A stretch of 14,219 nt of DNA from Acidithiobacillus sp. GTDB lineage: Bacteria; Pseudomonadota; Gammaproteobacteria; Acidithiobacillales; Acidithiobacillaceae. Positions 1 through 7,583 of this stretch are shown piece after piece. Each line of letters starts with the position of its first letter. Position 1 is the stretch's first letter. The position numbers were made by a program, and so were the translations under genes. The stretch is taken from contig JAPTWR010000042.1 in assembly GCA_028065135.1 (NCBI GenBank), forward strand, positions 1 to 14,219, read 5' to 3'. The notes under the pieces are model-generated. The model was not told the DNA's origin. It searched no databases and saw nothing but the letters and a program-made list of their open reading frames with translations.

Positions 1-571
1 TCACTCGTTGGCCATCGAGCCAAATTTCATGATAGGCATGGGTCTGCGGCAACAGGTGTTCGGCAATCCCCTTCGCCCAGCCGTACACTTCAGCATGTTG
101 AGCGGAACGCTGAGGGGCGGAACTGACGATGACGTTGCGATTAACGTCACCGCAGGCACTGACGGTGTCGAGCAGGGCCTTGTCGAGAGCCTGCAGCGTC
201 GACCGGAGATGGGTCTTGAGCAGTCCATGAAATTGTATGCTCTGTCTGCTGGTGATACGCAGGCTGCCATTGCCGTAGGTGCGGGCAATCTCGCTTAAGA
301 CCAGCCATTGTGTCCCATTTAATATGCCTCCAGGCAAACGCAACCGGGCCATGAATTGATACAGGGGCTCCAATTTCTGCTGATGGCGTTCTGCCCGTAG
401 ATCGCGATAGTCCTGCTGATAAATACCATGGAACTTGATGATCTGGACATCATCCTCCGCCACTGCGCCAGTAACGGGGTTACGCAAACTCTCCCGCAAC
501 GTACCACGCAATCCACAACTTTCCGCCTTGATCCGCTCCACATCGGAAGACGCTTTGTCATTAGTAAACAT
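1..571 (-). CDS. cysI: Sulfite reductase hemoprotein beta subunit, N-terminal part (cut by window edge)
   Basis: CysI carries siroheme and a 4Fe-4S cluster and reduces sulfite to sulfide with electrons from CysJ, in assimilatory sulfate reduction in the cytoplasm. 190 codons are visible from the ATG at 569-571; the gene continues beyond position 1. Family motifs seen are RLPGG (residues 78-82, the first nitrite/sulfite reductase half-domain), [13 protein letters not shown] (105-117) and CGDVNRNV (140-147), where the arginines are typical siroheme/substrate contacts. The four cluster cysteines lie in the C-terminal part outside the window. A GGGAGG ribosome binding site at 582-587 sits inside the end of cysJ. 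The ATG lies 11 nt inside cysJ (overlap 561-571), so the two are probably translationally coupled. The frame is open throughout the visible part. Confidence 0.95.
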   Translation of the reverse strand, partial: MFTNDKASSDVERIKAESCGLRGTLRESLRNPVTGAVAEDDVQIIKFHGIYQQDYRDLRAERHQQKLEPLYQFMARLRLPGGILNGTQWLVLSEIARTYGNGSLRITSRQSIQFHGLLKTHLRSTLQALDKALLDTVSACGDVNRNVIVSSAPQRSAQHAEVYGWAKGIAEHLLPQTHAYHEIWLDGQRV

Positions 572-2318
572 CACGGTGATACCTCCCAGCCTGTTTCAAC
601 TCCAAAATATATTCCTCGGCTTGCTCTGATGTACGACCAGAAAGTTGAATGATCTCGACCAAGGTTCGTTGTACCGATCGGCCCATCGCTTCGGCACCGC
701 AAACATACACGGCGGCACCTTCCTCAAGCCATGCGTACATGTCACCAGCGCGCGCTCGTAACCGATCTTGTACATATACCTTGTGTTCCTGGTCACGGGA
801 AAAGGCGACGTCCATTCGGGTAAGGTGCCCATCCTTGAGCCAACGCAGCCATTCCCGCTGATAGAGAAAATCGGTGCTGAAGTGACGGTCCCCGAAAAAA
901 AGCCAGTTCCCCCCCGTCGCGCCCAGTGCCTCGCGCTCTTGCAGGAATGCCCGAAAAGGAGCTACTCCGGTTCCCGCACCGATCATGATCACCGCTTGTT
1001 CTGGATCTTCGGGCAGCCGGAACTCGGCATTTGGCTCAATGGATATCGGCACGGGCCGACCGACGGCAACGCGATCAGCCAAAAAGGTCGAAGCAACCCC
1101 CATGCGTTCCCGTCCCTGACTGGCGTAACGCACCGCGGCGACGACCAGGTGCACCTCGCCCGGTGCGGCCATCAAGCTTGAGGCGATGGAGTATCGTCGC
1201 GGCGGCAATGGTCTCAGGCAGTCGACAAAGGCTTGGGCATCGGGGGCATCAACGGGATACTGATCGACAATATCGATGATTTCCCGGCCATCTATCCAAG
1301 AGATGAACCTGTTGATATCCTGCTCGGCAAGCACGCTTCGCAATTCCTTCGCGTTGCCAAGGCTCGCATATCGTTCCAGAAAAGGTCGCGTGAGCTTGGT
1401 GATTTCATAATGCGCGGCAAGAGCTTCCATCAGCGGTATTTCACCATGCCGAGTCTGTACCGGGGTACGGTGATCCAGTTTGAACCGATCAAGTAATGCC
1501 TCCACAAGTTGCGGAGGATTGGTCGGATTTACGGAAACAATATCACCCGGCACATAGTGAAGACCCGATCCATTGAGATCGATTTCGAGATGCCAGACTT
1601 CCCGGCTTGATCCGTGACCTGAGAGCTTGATCTTCTCCACCAAGGTGGCAGGGAAAGAAGTCTGGCCAAACCTTCCCTTTCCCAGAATGGAGGTCGGAAG
1701 CGGCGTAGGTGGCCGCGCAGTGACAGCGGCTAGGGCCTGCTCCATCCAGTGCGTTGCACGCTCTTCGTAATCAACATCGCAATCGACCCGAGGAAGCAAG
1801 CGCCTAGCACCGGCAGCAGCAAGGGCAGTGTCAAACTCCTTTCCGACTTGGCAGAATCGTGGATAACTCGCGTCACCCAATGCCAGCACAGAAAAACGGA
1901 GGTGGCGCAAGTCCGGCACTTGGCTACCCGTCAAAAGGGTATGAAGGGCGCGGGCGGTATCAGGGGGATCACCATCACCATGTGTGCTCACAATGACGAG
2001 CAAGATGCGATCCTGCCGCATCCTGGCGCGACTATAAGTCAGCATGTCCTGGAGGTTTGCCTGTACGCCGGAGATTCGTGCCTTGGTTGCCAAAGCCTCC
2101 GCCAACCGCTTGGCATTGCCGGTCTCCGTGCCGAACAAGATGGTGACATGCTCATCGACACCATCTGATATTCCTTGAGCATTGGCCGCATTTCCAATCC
2201 CCGTCAGGTAACCGCCGACCCAGAGTAGTTGATCGCGGCTCAAACCTTCGGCGAAGCGCTGCAATTCTTCCCGCTTGGAGGAATTCAGCAGAGTGTCTAA
2301 CGGTTGAAGCGATTCCAT
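561..2318 (-). CDS. cysJ: Sulfite reductase [NADPH] flavoprotein alpha subunit
   Basis: CysJ passes electrons from NADPH through FAD and FMN to CysI for sulfite reduction. The protein is 585 aa, close to the roughly 600 aa usual for the family. Domains in order: an N-terminal extension (1-57); a flavodoxin FMN domain (about 58-195) with [16 protein letters not shown] at 61-76, [10 protein letters not shown] at 111-120 and [12 protein letters not shown] at 145-156; a connecting and FAD domain with RRYSIASS at 374-381 and GVASTFL at 407-413; and an NADP domain with [17 protein letters not shown] at 446-462, FFGDR at 474-478 and [12 protein letters not shown] at 538-549. It ends in the canonical aromatic ...RYHRDVY. 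The start is supported by a GAGGA site at 2323-2327. It follows the 128-residue gene by 54 nt and overlaps cysI, so the three probably form one operon. Confidence 0.97.
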   Translation of the reverse strand: MESLQPLDTLLNSSKREELQRFAEGLSRDQLLWVGGYLTGIGNAANAQGISDGVDEHVTILFGTETGNAKRLAEALATKARISGVQANLQDMLTYSRARMRQDRILLVIVSTHGDGDPPDTARALHTLLTGSQVPDLRHLRFSVLALGDASYPRFCQVGKEFDTALAAAGARRLLPRVDCDVDYEERATHWMEQALAAVTARPPTPLPTSILGKGRFGQTSFPATLVEKIKLSGHGSSREVWHLEIDLNGSGLHYVPGDIVSVNPTNPPQLVEALLDRFKLDHRTPVQTRHGEIPLMEALAAHYEITKLTRPFLERYASLGNAKELRSVLAEQDINRFISWIDGREIIDIVDQYPVDAPDAQAFVDCLRPLPPRRYSIASSLMAAPGEVHLVVAAVRYASQGRERMGVASTFLADRVAVGRPVPISIEPNAEFRLPEDPEQAVIMIGAGTGVAPFRAFLQEREALGATGGNWLFFGDRHFSTDFLYQREWLRWLKDGHLTRMDVAFSRDQEHKVYVQDRLRARAGDMYAWLEEGAAVYVCGAEAMGRSVQRTLVEIIQLSGRTSEQAEEYILELKQAGRYHRDVY

Positions 2319-2372
2319 ATCATCCTCAAGCTTTTTACAATGACGCTTATATTCACTTTCACCCCGGAAATG

Positions 2373-2759
2373 TTAAGAAGAATAAGCGCGTAGGGTCATT
2401 GGCGGATCCATGGATGTATGGTTGCGCGTGCGAGCCCGATCAACCATGCGGGCAATGAGCGCGATTTCATGCGCGACACAGTATTGTTTTCTCGTCAGAC
2501 CCCACTCCCGCAACTCATCGAGATCCAATCCCACATCGTCGCAGGGCACATCGAGCTCCTTACACGTCTTGCTATCATTGAGGAATCCGGCCATTTCGGC
2601 GATCTGATTGTTTCCTAACACAGCGATAGCCATATCTATAGAAAGTTGGGCCGCCCCTGCCAGCTGTTCTCCAACCGCAATTGTCGCGGCGTTCAAGCTG
2701 CTTGTTCGGACAAGCGTCGTAGCGCGTTCGACGGCGCTTTTTCGGTTGATCATCCTCAT
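2373..2759 (-). CDS. Unrecognised 128-residue protein at the head of the cysJI operon
   Basis: I do not recognise a family. The protein is 128 aa, apparently soluble, with no signal peptide and no membrane segment. The first half is rich in alanine and small residues and probably helical. The middle has a pair of cysteines in the context SKTCKELDVPCDDVG (about 63-77), followed by an acidic stretch, and the tail is basic. The start is well supported: a TAAGGAG site at 2766-2772 precedes the ATG at 2757-2759, with a second in-frame ATG two codons later. The same strand, a 54-nt gap to cysJ and the absence of a terminator between them suggest co-transcription with cysJI and a link to sulfate assimilation. 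Function is unknown. The frame and ribosome binding site argue that it is real. Confidence 0.7.
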   Translation of the reverse strand: MRMINRKSAVERATTLVRTSSLNAATIAVGEQLAGAAQLSIDMAIAVLGNNQIAEMAGFLNDSKTCKELDVPCDDVGLDLDELREWGLTRKQYCVAHEIALIARMVDRARTRNHTSMDPPMTLRAYSS

Positions 2760-2804
2760 TCAGCACTCCTTATCCAAAATGATGCCATCGCTTTCCTTGG
2801 CCAT
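2760..2804 (-). CDS. Possible very short ORF directly upstream of the 128-residue gene
   Basis: A 14-codon ORF (MAKESDGIILDKEC) ends in a TGA that abuts the ATG of the next gene. The ribosome binding site of that gene lies inside it. The same frame is open further upstream to about 2909. A TTG at 2889-2891 would give about 43 residues with natural-looking composition (for example VCLVFWALDLTQD), so this may instead be a small protein or the tail of a lost gene. No convincing ribosome binding site is visible for either start. Translational coupling to the 128-residue gene is possible. Confidence 0.25.
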   Translation of the reverse strand: MAKESDGIILDKEC

Positions 2805-2904
2805 GCGCTCATCTCTCTTCCTGGGGTCCTGGGTCAAATCCAAGGCCCAAAAGACGAGGCAGACTGGTTCACGTCGCCGCGCTTCCGGCAATGAGGCATC
2901 ATCG

Positions 2905-3035
2905 GCCCATCATCCGTAGGCAGCGTTCGGATTCCCGCGTTCATCAAAGGCTTGATTCTAAGTGCCAGCGCACGAAACCGGAAAGACTGATATATTATAT
3001 CTATATGCTGATTAGTTTTGGTGATTGATGATCTA
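2905..3035. promoter_or_regulatory. AT-rich divergent promoter region between the cys operon and the cysB remnant
   Basis: This is the intergenic stretch between the leftward cys operon and the rightward cysB remnant. The part from 2988 to 3020 is strongly AT-rich compared with its surroundings. It contains a TATAAT on the minus strand (2994-2999) that could be the -10 of the cys operon, but no good -35 is seen at the expected distance. CysB would be expected to bind here in an intact system. I cannot define a CysB site by eye. Confidence 0.3.
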
Positions 3036-3750
3036 ATGAACCTCAACACGCTGTTCTATTTGCGCGGTGGCACGCCAGAACTTCAAGGTCCCTGCCGCCA
3101 CCGACAGCTTGCATATGTCGCAGCCTGGAATGAGCCAGCAGATCCAGTCCTTGGAGGATGAACTCAACATCGAGCTTTTCTTACGTAGGGAAAAACGAAT
3201 GATCGAAAGATCTCCAGAGGGTGAAAAGGTCTTTTACCTTACCCAACAGGCTATACGCGTCATAGAAAACATCCGAAAAGTGGGACAGACTTTTCGGATG
3301 GAGAACGTGGAGGATTCGTGGTCGCCACCACACTGCGATCAATCTGTTGCGGGGTGCCCTCTGGTCGATGAAGCTTTTGTCCATCACGGACGGTCACTCG
3401 GTCTTGGGCTTTCAGTTATCGATTCGGATGCCATTAAGATCTATGTCGAACTGGGATTGGGTATTGGTATTGTAGCCAGTATGGCCTATGATCCTATGCG
3501 GAATTTAAATCTTGGTATGGTCGATGTGAGCTACCTCGTTGATCCGAGAATCACTTACCCCGCATTAAGAAAAGAGACTTATTTACGTCAGTATTTGGCC
3601 GCCTTCATAGAAATGTATGCACCCCACCCGGATCGCGCCTCAGTGAATAACGCGCTAGACATCGCAAGAGTTTCCGGAAATATATCGCCGTTACCCACTC
3701 ACAACAGATCTTGCGGCATTGCCGCCAAGAGGTCTCGCTCGTGTCGCTGA
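3036..3750 (+). pseudogene. Degraded cysB-type LysR regulator
   Basis: The DNA matches the intact cysB at 12175-13104 in order and orientation but carries several lesions. The first codons MNL are followed by a loss of 2 nt before the shared atttgcgcggtgg, which throws the original ATG out of frame. A GTG at 3067 reopens the helix-turn-helix region (SQPGMSQQIQSLEDELNIE is legible). A further frameshift lies near 3290-3320. About 290 nt are then missing, corresponding to residues about 102-204 of the intact copy. That is most of the inducer-binding domain, including the threonines after the TTHTQ start. The C-terminal part resumes (SDAIKIYVELGLGIGIVASM, FIEMYAPH) and fades near 3665. The stop of the surviving frame (3750) overlaps the next gene. 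A truncated DNA-binding product is conceivable, but a working CysB is not. Confidence 0.9.
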
Positions 3751-5921
3751 ACCTTCATAACCACCGGCTCCTGGTGCCGATAGGCCTCGTTGGCGCCGTA
3801 TATCGCATAATGGAACAATCGGTTGGACCCTTGGCAGATCTCCTGATCCGGTTGTGGCTGGCGAAGGTCTTTTTTGTCTCTGGGGTGTTAAAAATTTTCG
3901 ATCTAAGCAACGCACCCTATCTATCCCATGTTGCCTACCCCGTGCCTTGGGTGGAGCCACTCAGCCCTACCTACCTGGGGGCGGCAATACAGATGCTCAT
4001 CCCGGTATCGCTCGCACTGGGGTTGGCTACCCGATGGGCAGCACTATACATGCTCATTCTCGTCTTGGTGGTCCAGTTCAACTACCTCGCTCTGGATATC
4101 AATCTATACTCGGCGGTACTGTTTGGCTGGTTCGTGATCTGTGGCGCAGGGCCGTTGTCACTAGACCATCTCCTCGCACGCGGATTGGGAGATACCGCCC
4201 TGCCTTTCGCCACGACACTGACCCGCTTGGCAACTGCCGTCACGCGGTATCTCAAGCCGTTCTATCAATTGTTGATACGTCTGTGGCTTAGTGCGGCATT
4301 GCTGGTGGTAAGTACGGGAGCATCGATACCAGTTAGCCTGGTAAAACTGCTGCCAGAAAAATCGCTTGCCCATTTTACACCAACCCCCACGATGGCCCTG
4401 ACGTGTGCGATGCTCGTCGCGCTCGGCTTTGTTGCCCGTCCCGCCGCGCTAGTGCTTATCGTGACCATTGTTGGTATGCACATAACCGGCTCGGTTGGTC
4501 CAGCGGACGTATATTTCGTGATGACGCTCGCGCTCGTCGGTTTGTACGGGCCCGGCAAACTATCGCTCGACGCATGGATCCTGGGGGCCCTTCCACAGAT
4601 CAGCGGCAAGCCAATATTTTCTCTGGAAGAGACCCCACGCGTGGTAATCGTGGGCGCAGGCTTTGGCGGACTGACCTGCGCGGCGAAATTGGCAAAAACG
4701 CCGGTGCAGGTGACCTTGATCGATCGTCACAACTATCACCTATTCCAGCCGTTGTTGTATCAGGTCGCCACGGCCTCGTTGTCTCCCGCCGATATTGCCG
4801 CCACGGTGCGTGGCCTGTTTTGCGATCATTTCAACGTACGAGTACTACTGGGTCAAGTAACCGGGATAGATACCGTTCAGCAGGAGGTGCTCATCGGGAG
4901 ACGACATATACCATATGACCATTTGGTGCTCGCCACGGGTGCATCCCACAGCTATTTCGGGCATGACGAGTGGGCCTCTTACGCGCCCGGATTGAAAACC
5001 ATCGATGATGCGGTGGAGATACGGCGACGGATTCTCTCTGCCTTCGAACGTGCGGAAGCCGCCGAAGATCCCATTGATCGGCAGAGCTTGCTCACCTTCG
5101 TGATTGTAGGAGGCGGACCGACGGGGGTCGAGTTGGCAGGAGACATCGCCGAACTGGTCCGCTATGGTATGGAAAAGGAGTTTCACCACTTTGATCCAGC
5201 CAGCGCACGCGTGGTTTTGATCCAGTCCGCTCCGCGCCTATTGCCTCTCTTTCCCGAGACATTATCGGAAAAGGCGAAACGGTCACTCGAGCGGCTGGGC
5301 GTTGAAGTCATACTGAAAAGCAAGGTAAAGCACATTGATCGAGAAGGGGTGCTCATCAACGACAAACATCTGGCATCGCGCACGGTATTGTGGGCGGCAG
5401 GCGTCGTGGCATCACCGGCGGCGCAGTGGCTCCACACTTCGGCCGATCGTAGCGGACGGGTGAGGGTCGAGCCGGATCTTTCAGTGCCTGGCCTGCCCAA
5501 CGTGTTTGTTATCGGCGATACGGCATTCGTCAATGCCTGGAAGGGGAAACCGGTGCCAGGCCTGGCACCGGCAGCAAAGCAAGGCGGGGTCTATGTGGCA
5601 AGGACCATTCGCAGGAAATTGCAGGGACGACCCGCTCAACCACCATTTGCATACCGTCACATGGGCAGCCTCGCCACCATCGGCAGAAAAGCGGCGGTGG
5701 CGAGCTTCAACGGCGTGAACATGAGCGGGGCACCGGCTTGGTGGCTATGGGGCATGATCCATGTGGCGCTCCTGGTCGGTTTGCGCAACCGAATCTCGGT
5801 GATGTTTAACTGGTTCTGGGCCTATCTCACCTTTAAACGGGGGACACGTCTGATTACGGGTGACGACCTGTCGTCAGGAGGCAAAATACCTTCCGCCGTC
5901 AAAGGCTTCGATCAACCTTAA
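3741..5921 (+). CDS. DoxX-DoxX-type II NAD(P)H:quinone oxidoreductase fusion protein
   Basis: The protein is a membrane-anchored flavoprotein predicted to oxidise NAD(P)H and reduce quinone at the cytoplasmic face of the inner membrane. I chose the GTG at 3741 (726 aa) because AAGAGGT lies 8 nt upstream. Other starts are a TTG at 3711 and an ATG at 3810. Residues about 29-146 and 173-280 are two DoxX-like four-helix repeats, each opening with the same signature (LLIRLWLAKVFFVSG and LLIRLWLSAALLVVS). From about 300 a complete NDH-2 follows: FAD motif VVIVGAGFGG, the signature NYHLFQPLLYQVATA (331-345), LVLATGAS, NAD(P) motif FVIVGGGPTGVELAGDIAE (453-471), WAAGV, VFVIGDTA (588-595) and APAAKQGG. 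The C-terminus carries the amphipathic anchor (WFWAYLTFKRGTRL). Ordinary NDH-2 enzymes are about 430 aa and lack the N-terminal membrane half. DoxX/DoxD proteins occur in thiosulfate:quinone oxidoreductase, but a sulfur role here is only inference. Confidence 0.9.
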   Translation: MSLNLHNHRLLVPIGLVGAVYRIMEQSVGPLADLLIRLWLAKVFFVSGVLKIFDLSNAPYLSHVAYPVPWVEPLSPTYLGAAIQMLIPVSLALGLATRWAALYMLILVLVVQFNYLALDINLYSAVLFGWFVICGAGPLSLDHLLARGLGDTALPFATTLTRLATAVTRYLKPFYQLLIRLWLSAALLVVSTGASIPVSLVKLLPEKSLAHFTPTPTMALTCAMLVALGFVARPAALVLIVTIVGMHITGSVGPADVYFVMTLALVGLYGPGKLSLDAWILGALPQISGKPIFSLEETPRVVIVGAGFGGLTCAAKLAKTPVQVTLIDRHNYHLFQPLLYQVATASLSPADIAATVRGLFCDHFNVRVLLGQVTGIDTVQQEVLIGRRHIPYDHLVLATGASHSYFGHDEWASYAPGLKTIDDAVEIRRRILSAFERAEAAEDPIDRQSLLTFVIVGGGPTGVELAGDIAELVRYGMEKEFHHFDPASARVVLIQSAPRLLPLFPETLSEKAKRSLERLGVEVILKSKVKHIDREGVLINDKHLASRTVLWAAGVVASPAAQWLHTSADRSGRVRVEPDLSVPGLPNVFVIGDTAFVNAWKGKPVPGLAPAAKQGGVYVARTIRRKLQGRPAQPPFAYRHMGSLATIGRKAAVASFNGVNMSGAPAWWLWGMIHVALLVGLRNRISVMFNWFWAYLTFKRGTRLITGDDLSSGGKIPSAVKGFDQP

Positions 5922-6001
5922 ATCCCCAATCGCCACTCCGCTGGTCTCATGGCAGACTCACCCCTCTCTAGATTGCCCTATACTGTGCCGGTTAGAGATG
6001 A

Positions 6002-6034
6002 TGCCGATATGTTACAGAAGTTTCGACATCGGCA
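6002..6034. repeat. Inverted repeat upstream of the TraD-like gene
   Basis: Perfect 7-bp arms TGCCGAT (6002-6008) and ATCGGCA (6028-6034) are separated by 19 nt and end 35 nt before the TraD-like ATG. This could be an operator or a weak hairpin. There is no T-run, so it is not a convincing terminator for the upstream oxidoreductase gene. Confidence 0.3.
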
Positions 6035-6069
6035 GAGGTCCACATTTCGTAAAAAACGAGGAAAATCAT

Positions 6070-6453
6070 ATGAATTCTCAAGCAGAGAAAGCGGAAACAC
6101 GATACCTCGCTGCCCTGGAATCCGCTAAAAGAGCCCAAGAAACCCTCATCGGCATCCGCAAAAAACAAGATCGCAAAAAGAGAACCGCCGCCCGCAAAAG
6201 CATTAACCATAAACGATTCCTTGCCGGGGGCCTAATAGAGATCGCCGGGCTTCTTGCAACAGATAAGGGCCTCCTTCTGGGTGGCCTCATGGCGTTGGCC
6301 AAGACCCTGAATGATCCCGCTCAAGACGCCACCTTGGTCATATGGAAACAGCACGGTGAGACCGAACTCGCGCAACGCGAGGCCATGTGCTTCAAAAAAA
6401 CCATTAACAAAGCCGCCGAAGAGAAGCATCCTGGCGCCGCGGCGATGGAGTAA
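6070..6453 (+). CDS. TraD-family conjugal transfer protein (orphan)
   Basis: This 127-aa protein fits the small TraD family of conjugative and mobilisable elements (Ti-plasmid type accessory proteins encoded beside the relaxase), not the large coupling ATPase also called TraD. Residues about 1-35 form a charged, probably coiled helix. A basic stretch RKKQDRKKRTAARK (30-43) is followed by the family-typical core AGGLIEIAGLLATDKGLLLGG (52-72; G/A-rich, with the spacing of GALVEKAGL...LLGALL in relatives). The tail is lysine- and alanine-rich. The start is supported by GAGGA at 6058-6062, 7 nt before the ATG. An upstream extension to 5860 is open but lacks a start signal and overlaps the previous gene. 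No relaxase, mating-pore or coupling gene is visible nearby, so this is probably a relic of an integrated mobile element. Confidence 0.7.
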   Translation: MNSQAEKAETRYLAALESAKRAQETLIGIRKKQDRKKRTAARKSINHKRFLAGGLIEIAGLLATDKGLLLGGLMALAKTLNDPAQDATLVIWKQHGETELAQREAMCFKKTINKAAEEKHPGAAAME

Positions 6454-6739
6454 ACTAAGGATAGCGGGTACCAAAAGTGCTACCTGGTTACCATCACCGA
6501 GGCACCAAAGGTATCTCGCCAATGCTGCGACATATTCCCTGGCGTGCGGACTCCCTACACCTCCGCACCAAAACAGACACTGCAACAGGCAAGCAGACCG
6601 TAGGGTTCCGCAATTCGTCAGGGTCAGGATTACTACAACCTATCCCAGAAACCGGCACAAAAGATAATGACAAGCGTTTTGTCGATCCGTCTTCGTCAAT
6701 CCAGAAACGCTCTGCTGACTGGCACCCTACGACAATTCA
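6454..6739. other. Non-coding stretch after the TraD-like gene
   Basis: No convincing gene is found on either strand. The plus-strand open frame 6477-6806 has no ribosome binding site and an unnatural composition, and its end overlaps the oppositely oriented PepSY gene. No clear terminator or integration site was seen. Decayed mobile-element DNA is plausible but not shown. Confidence 0.4.
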
Positions 6740-7144
6740 TCACCGCTTGGAGTTATCTGGTCGAATCGATATGTATAGGAGTTTCTCAGTTTTTGCATCG
6801 ATGTAAATGGTATACATAAGTTCCTCACGACGAATGTCCACCACATAACGTAGACCCTTACCGCCTGGGATTTTTTCCAGCTTCATGCCCGTGACCTTGC
6901 CAGTATTCGGAGGGCATGTTCGTTTGGCGATCGTAGGCGCCTGCAAAGGGTGAAAAAACCCTTTGCTCAACGAAAACCCACAGGGCCTGCTGGCGTTCAA
7001 AGCGATAGCTTCTGCCTTATCCGGACTGATGCGCGCCTCTTTGGCGTATTGCTGACCCTCATAGGCCCAAGCGGTGACACTGCTGCCCAGGCCGAGAGTC
7101 CCGGCGAGTATGGCGATAACGAGATAGCGTGACGTGGATTTCAT
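6740..7144 (-). CDS. Secreted PepSY-domain protein with an internal insertion
   Basis: The protein is 134 aa with a Sec signal peptide (basic start, hydrophobic 8-22, probable cleavage AWA|YEG after residue 27), so it is exported to the periplasm. The rest is a single PepSY unit: the first helix ISPDKAEAIAL (39-49), then GKVTGMKLEK (82-91), RYVVDI (99-104) and MYTIYIDAKTEKLLYI (110-125). In typical PepSY domains the first helix is followed almost at once by the GKV strand. Here about 30 residues (51-80), including two cysteines, lie in between. PepSY proteins often bind or inhibit partners or occur with metal and redox systems; the partner here is unknown. The start has an excellent AAGGAGG site just upstream of the ATG (7142-7144). 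It follows the CtaG-like gene on the same strand after about 490 nt. Confidence 0.8.
   Translation of the reverse strand: MKSTSRYLVIAILAGTLGLGSSVTAWAYEGQQYAKEARISPDKAEAIALNASRPCGFSLSKGFFHPLQAPTIAKRTCPPNTGKVTGMKLEKIPGGKGLRYVVDIRREELMYTIYIDAKTEKLLYISIRPDNSKR
6943..6966. repeat. Hairpin-forming palindrome inside the PepSY gene
   Basis: Perfect 9-bp arms gcaaagggt (6943-6951) and accctttgc (6958-6966) enclose a 6-nt loop. The palindrome lies within the extra segment of the PepSY gene (codons about 60-68). On the coding strand the loop is T-rich, but no T-run follows the stem, so it is not a standard terminator. It may mark an inserted palindromic element. Confidence 0.55.
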
Positions 7145-7237
7145 AATACCTCCTTATTATTCATTAGCTCGGTACATAACGTCATCCGTATTTCCTGGAT
7201 GGTAAACATGGAACCATCAGCCCGCCACCCGAATTTA

Positions 7238-7264
7238 GTATAGTAGGAAAACTTTCGACGTAAA
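7238..7264 (-). promoter_or_regulatory. Weak sigma-70-like promoter candidate for the PepSY gene
   Basis: On the minus strand TTTACG (7259-7264) and TATACT (7238-7243) are separated by 15 nt, about 95 nt upstream of the PepSY start. The -10 is good but the spacer is short. Confidence 0.3.
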
Positions 7265-7546
7265 GAGGACAGCCAGGATTTGGCAGTGGTTTCCGGAGGG
7301 CAAGGCGTCATGGCGTGGGAGATGAGTTTTTGAAGGTCACGCCGGAGAACACCACTCCAGCCCCGCGCCGTGACGCCCGGTGTTGTCAGGAAAAAAGCGC
7401 GAAGGGGGCGTGGATGAGACAAATTGTAGAACCTGGTGCAACCAAGTGCGCAGAAGCTCAAGACACTTTGCACACGAGCATGTTGATAGCACTTGAACAC
7501 CAAAGTAGAAAGCAAGTACACGCCCATCCCACCAAAACCATGCACG

Positions 7547-7583
7547 GTCCTCTAGGGCATCCCTACCAGCGGTGGTAGAGGAC
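7547..7583. repeat. Compound dyad able to form a three-way junction
   Basis: Outer arms GTCCTC (7547-7552) and GAGGAC (7578-7583) enclose two further hairpins: TAGGG-cat-CCCTA (7553-7565) and CCA-gcgg-TGG (7566-7575). In an alternative pairing, TACCA (7564-7568) and TGGTA (7573-7577) pair more strongly. It lies 50-90 nt downstream of the CtaG-like stop on that gene's strand. It could be a transcript-end structure, a protein-binding or recombination site, or a small repeat element. No T-run follows. Confidence 0.5.

Noticed and set aside
3711..3740. TTG at 3711 as the start of the DoxX-NDH-2 fusion gene
   Set aside because: No ribosome binding site precedes it and it overlaps the cysB remnant further. 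The GTG at 3741 has AAGAGGT at good spacing.
3711..5921. Assigning the fusion protein as sulfide:quinone oxidoreductase
   Set aside because: The flavoprotein half has the NDH-2 signature (NYHLFQPLLYQVATA) and a full second nucleotide-binding motif. I did not see the conserved cysteines expected for sulfide oxidation.
6943..6966. Hairpin as an intrinsic terminator
   Set aside because: The T-rich segment is in the loop, no T-run follows the stem, and it lies inside an open, plausible coding frame.
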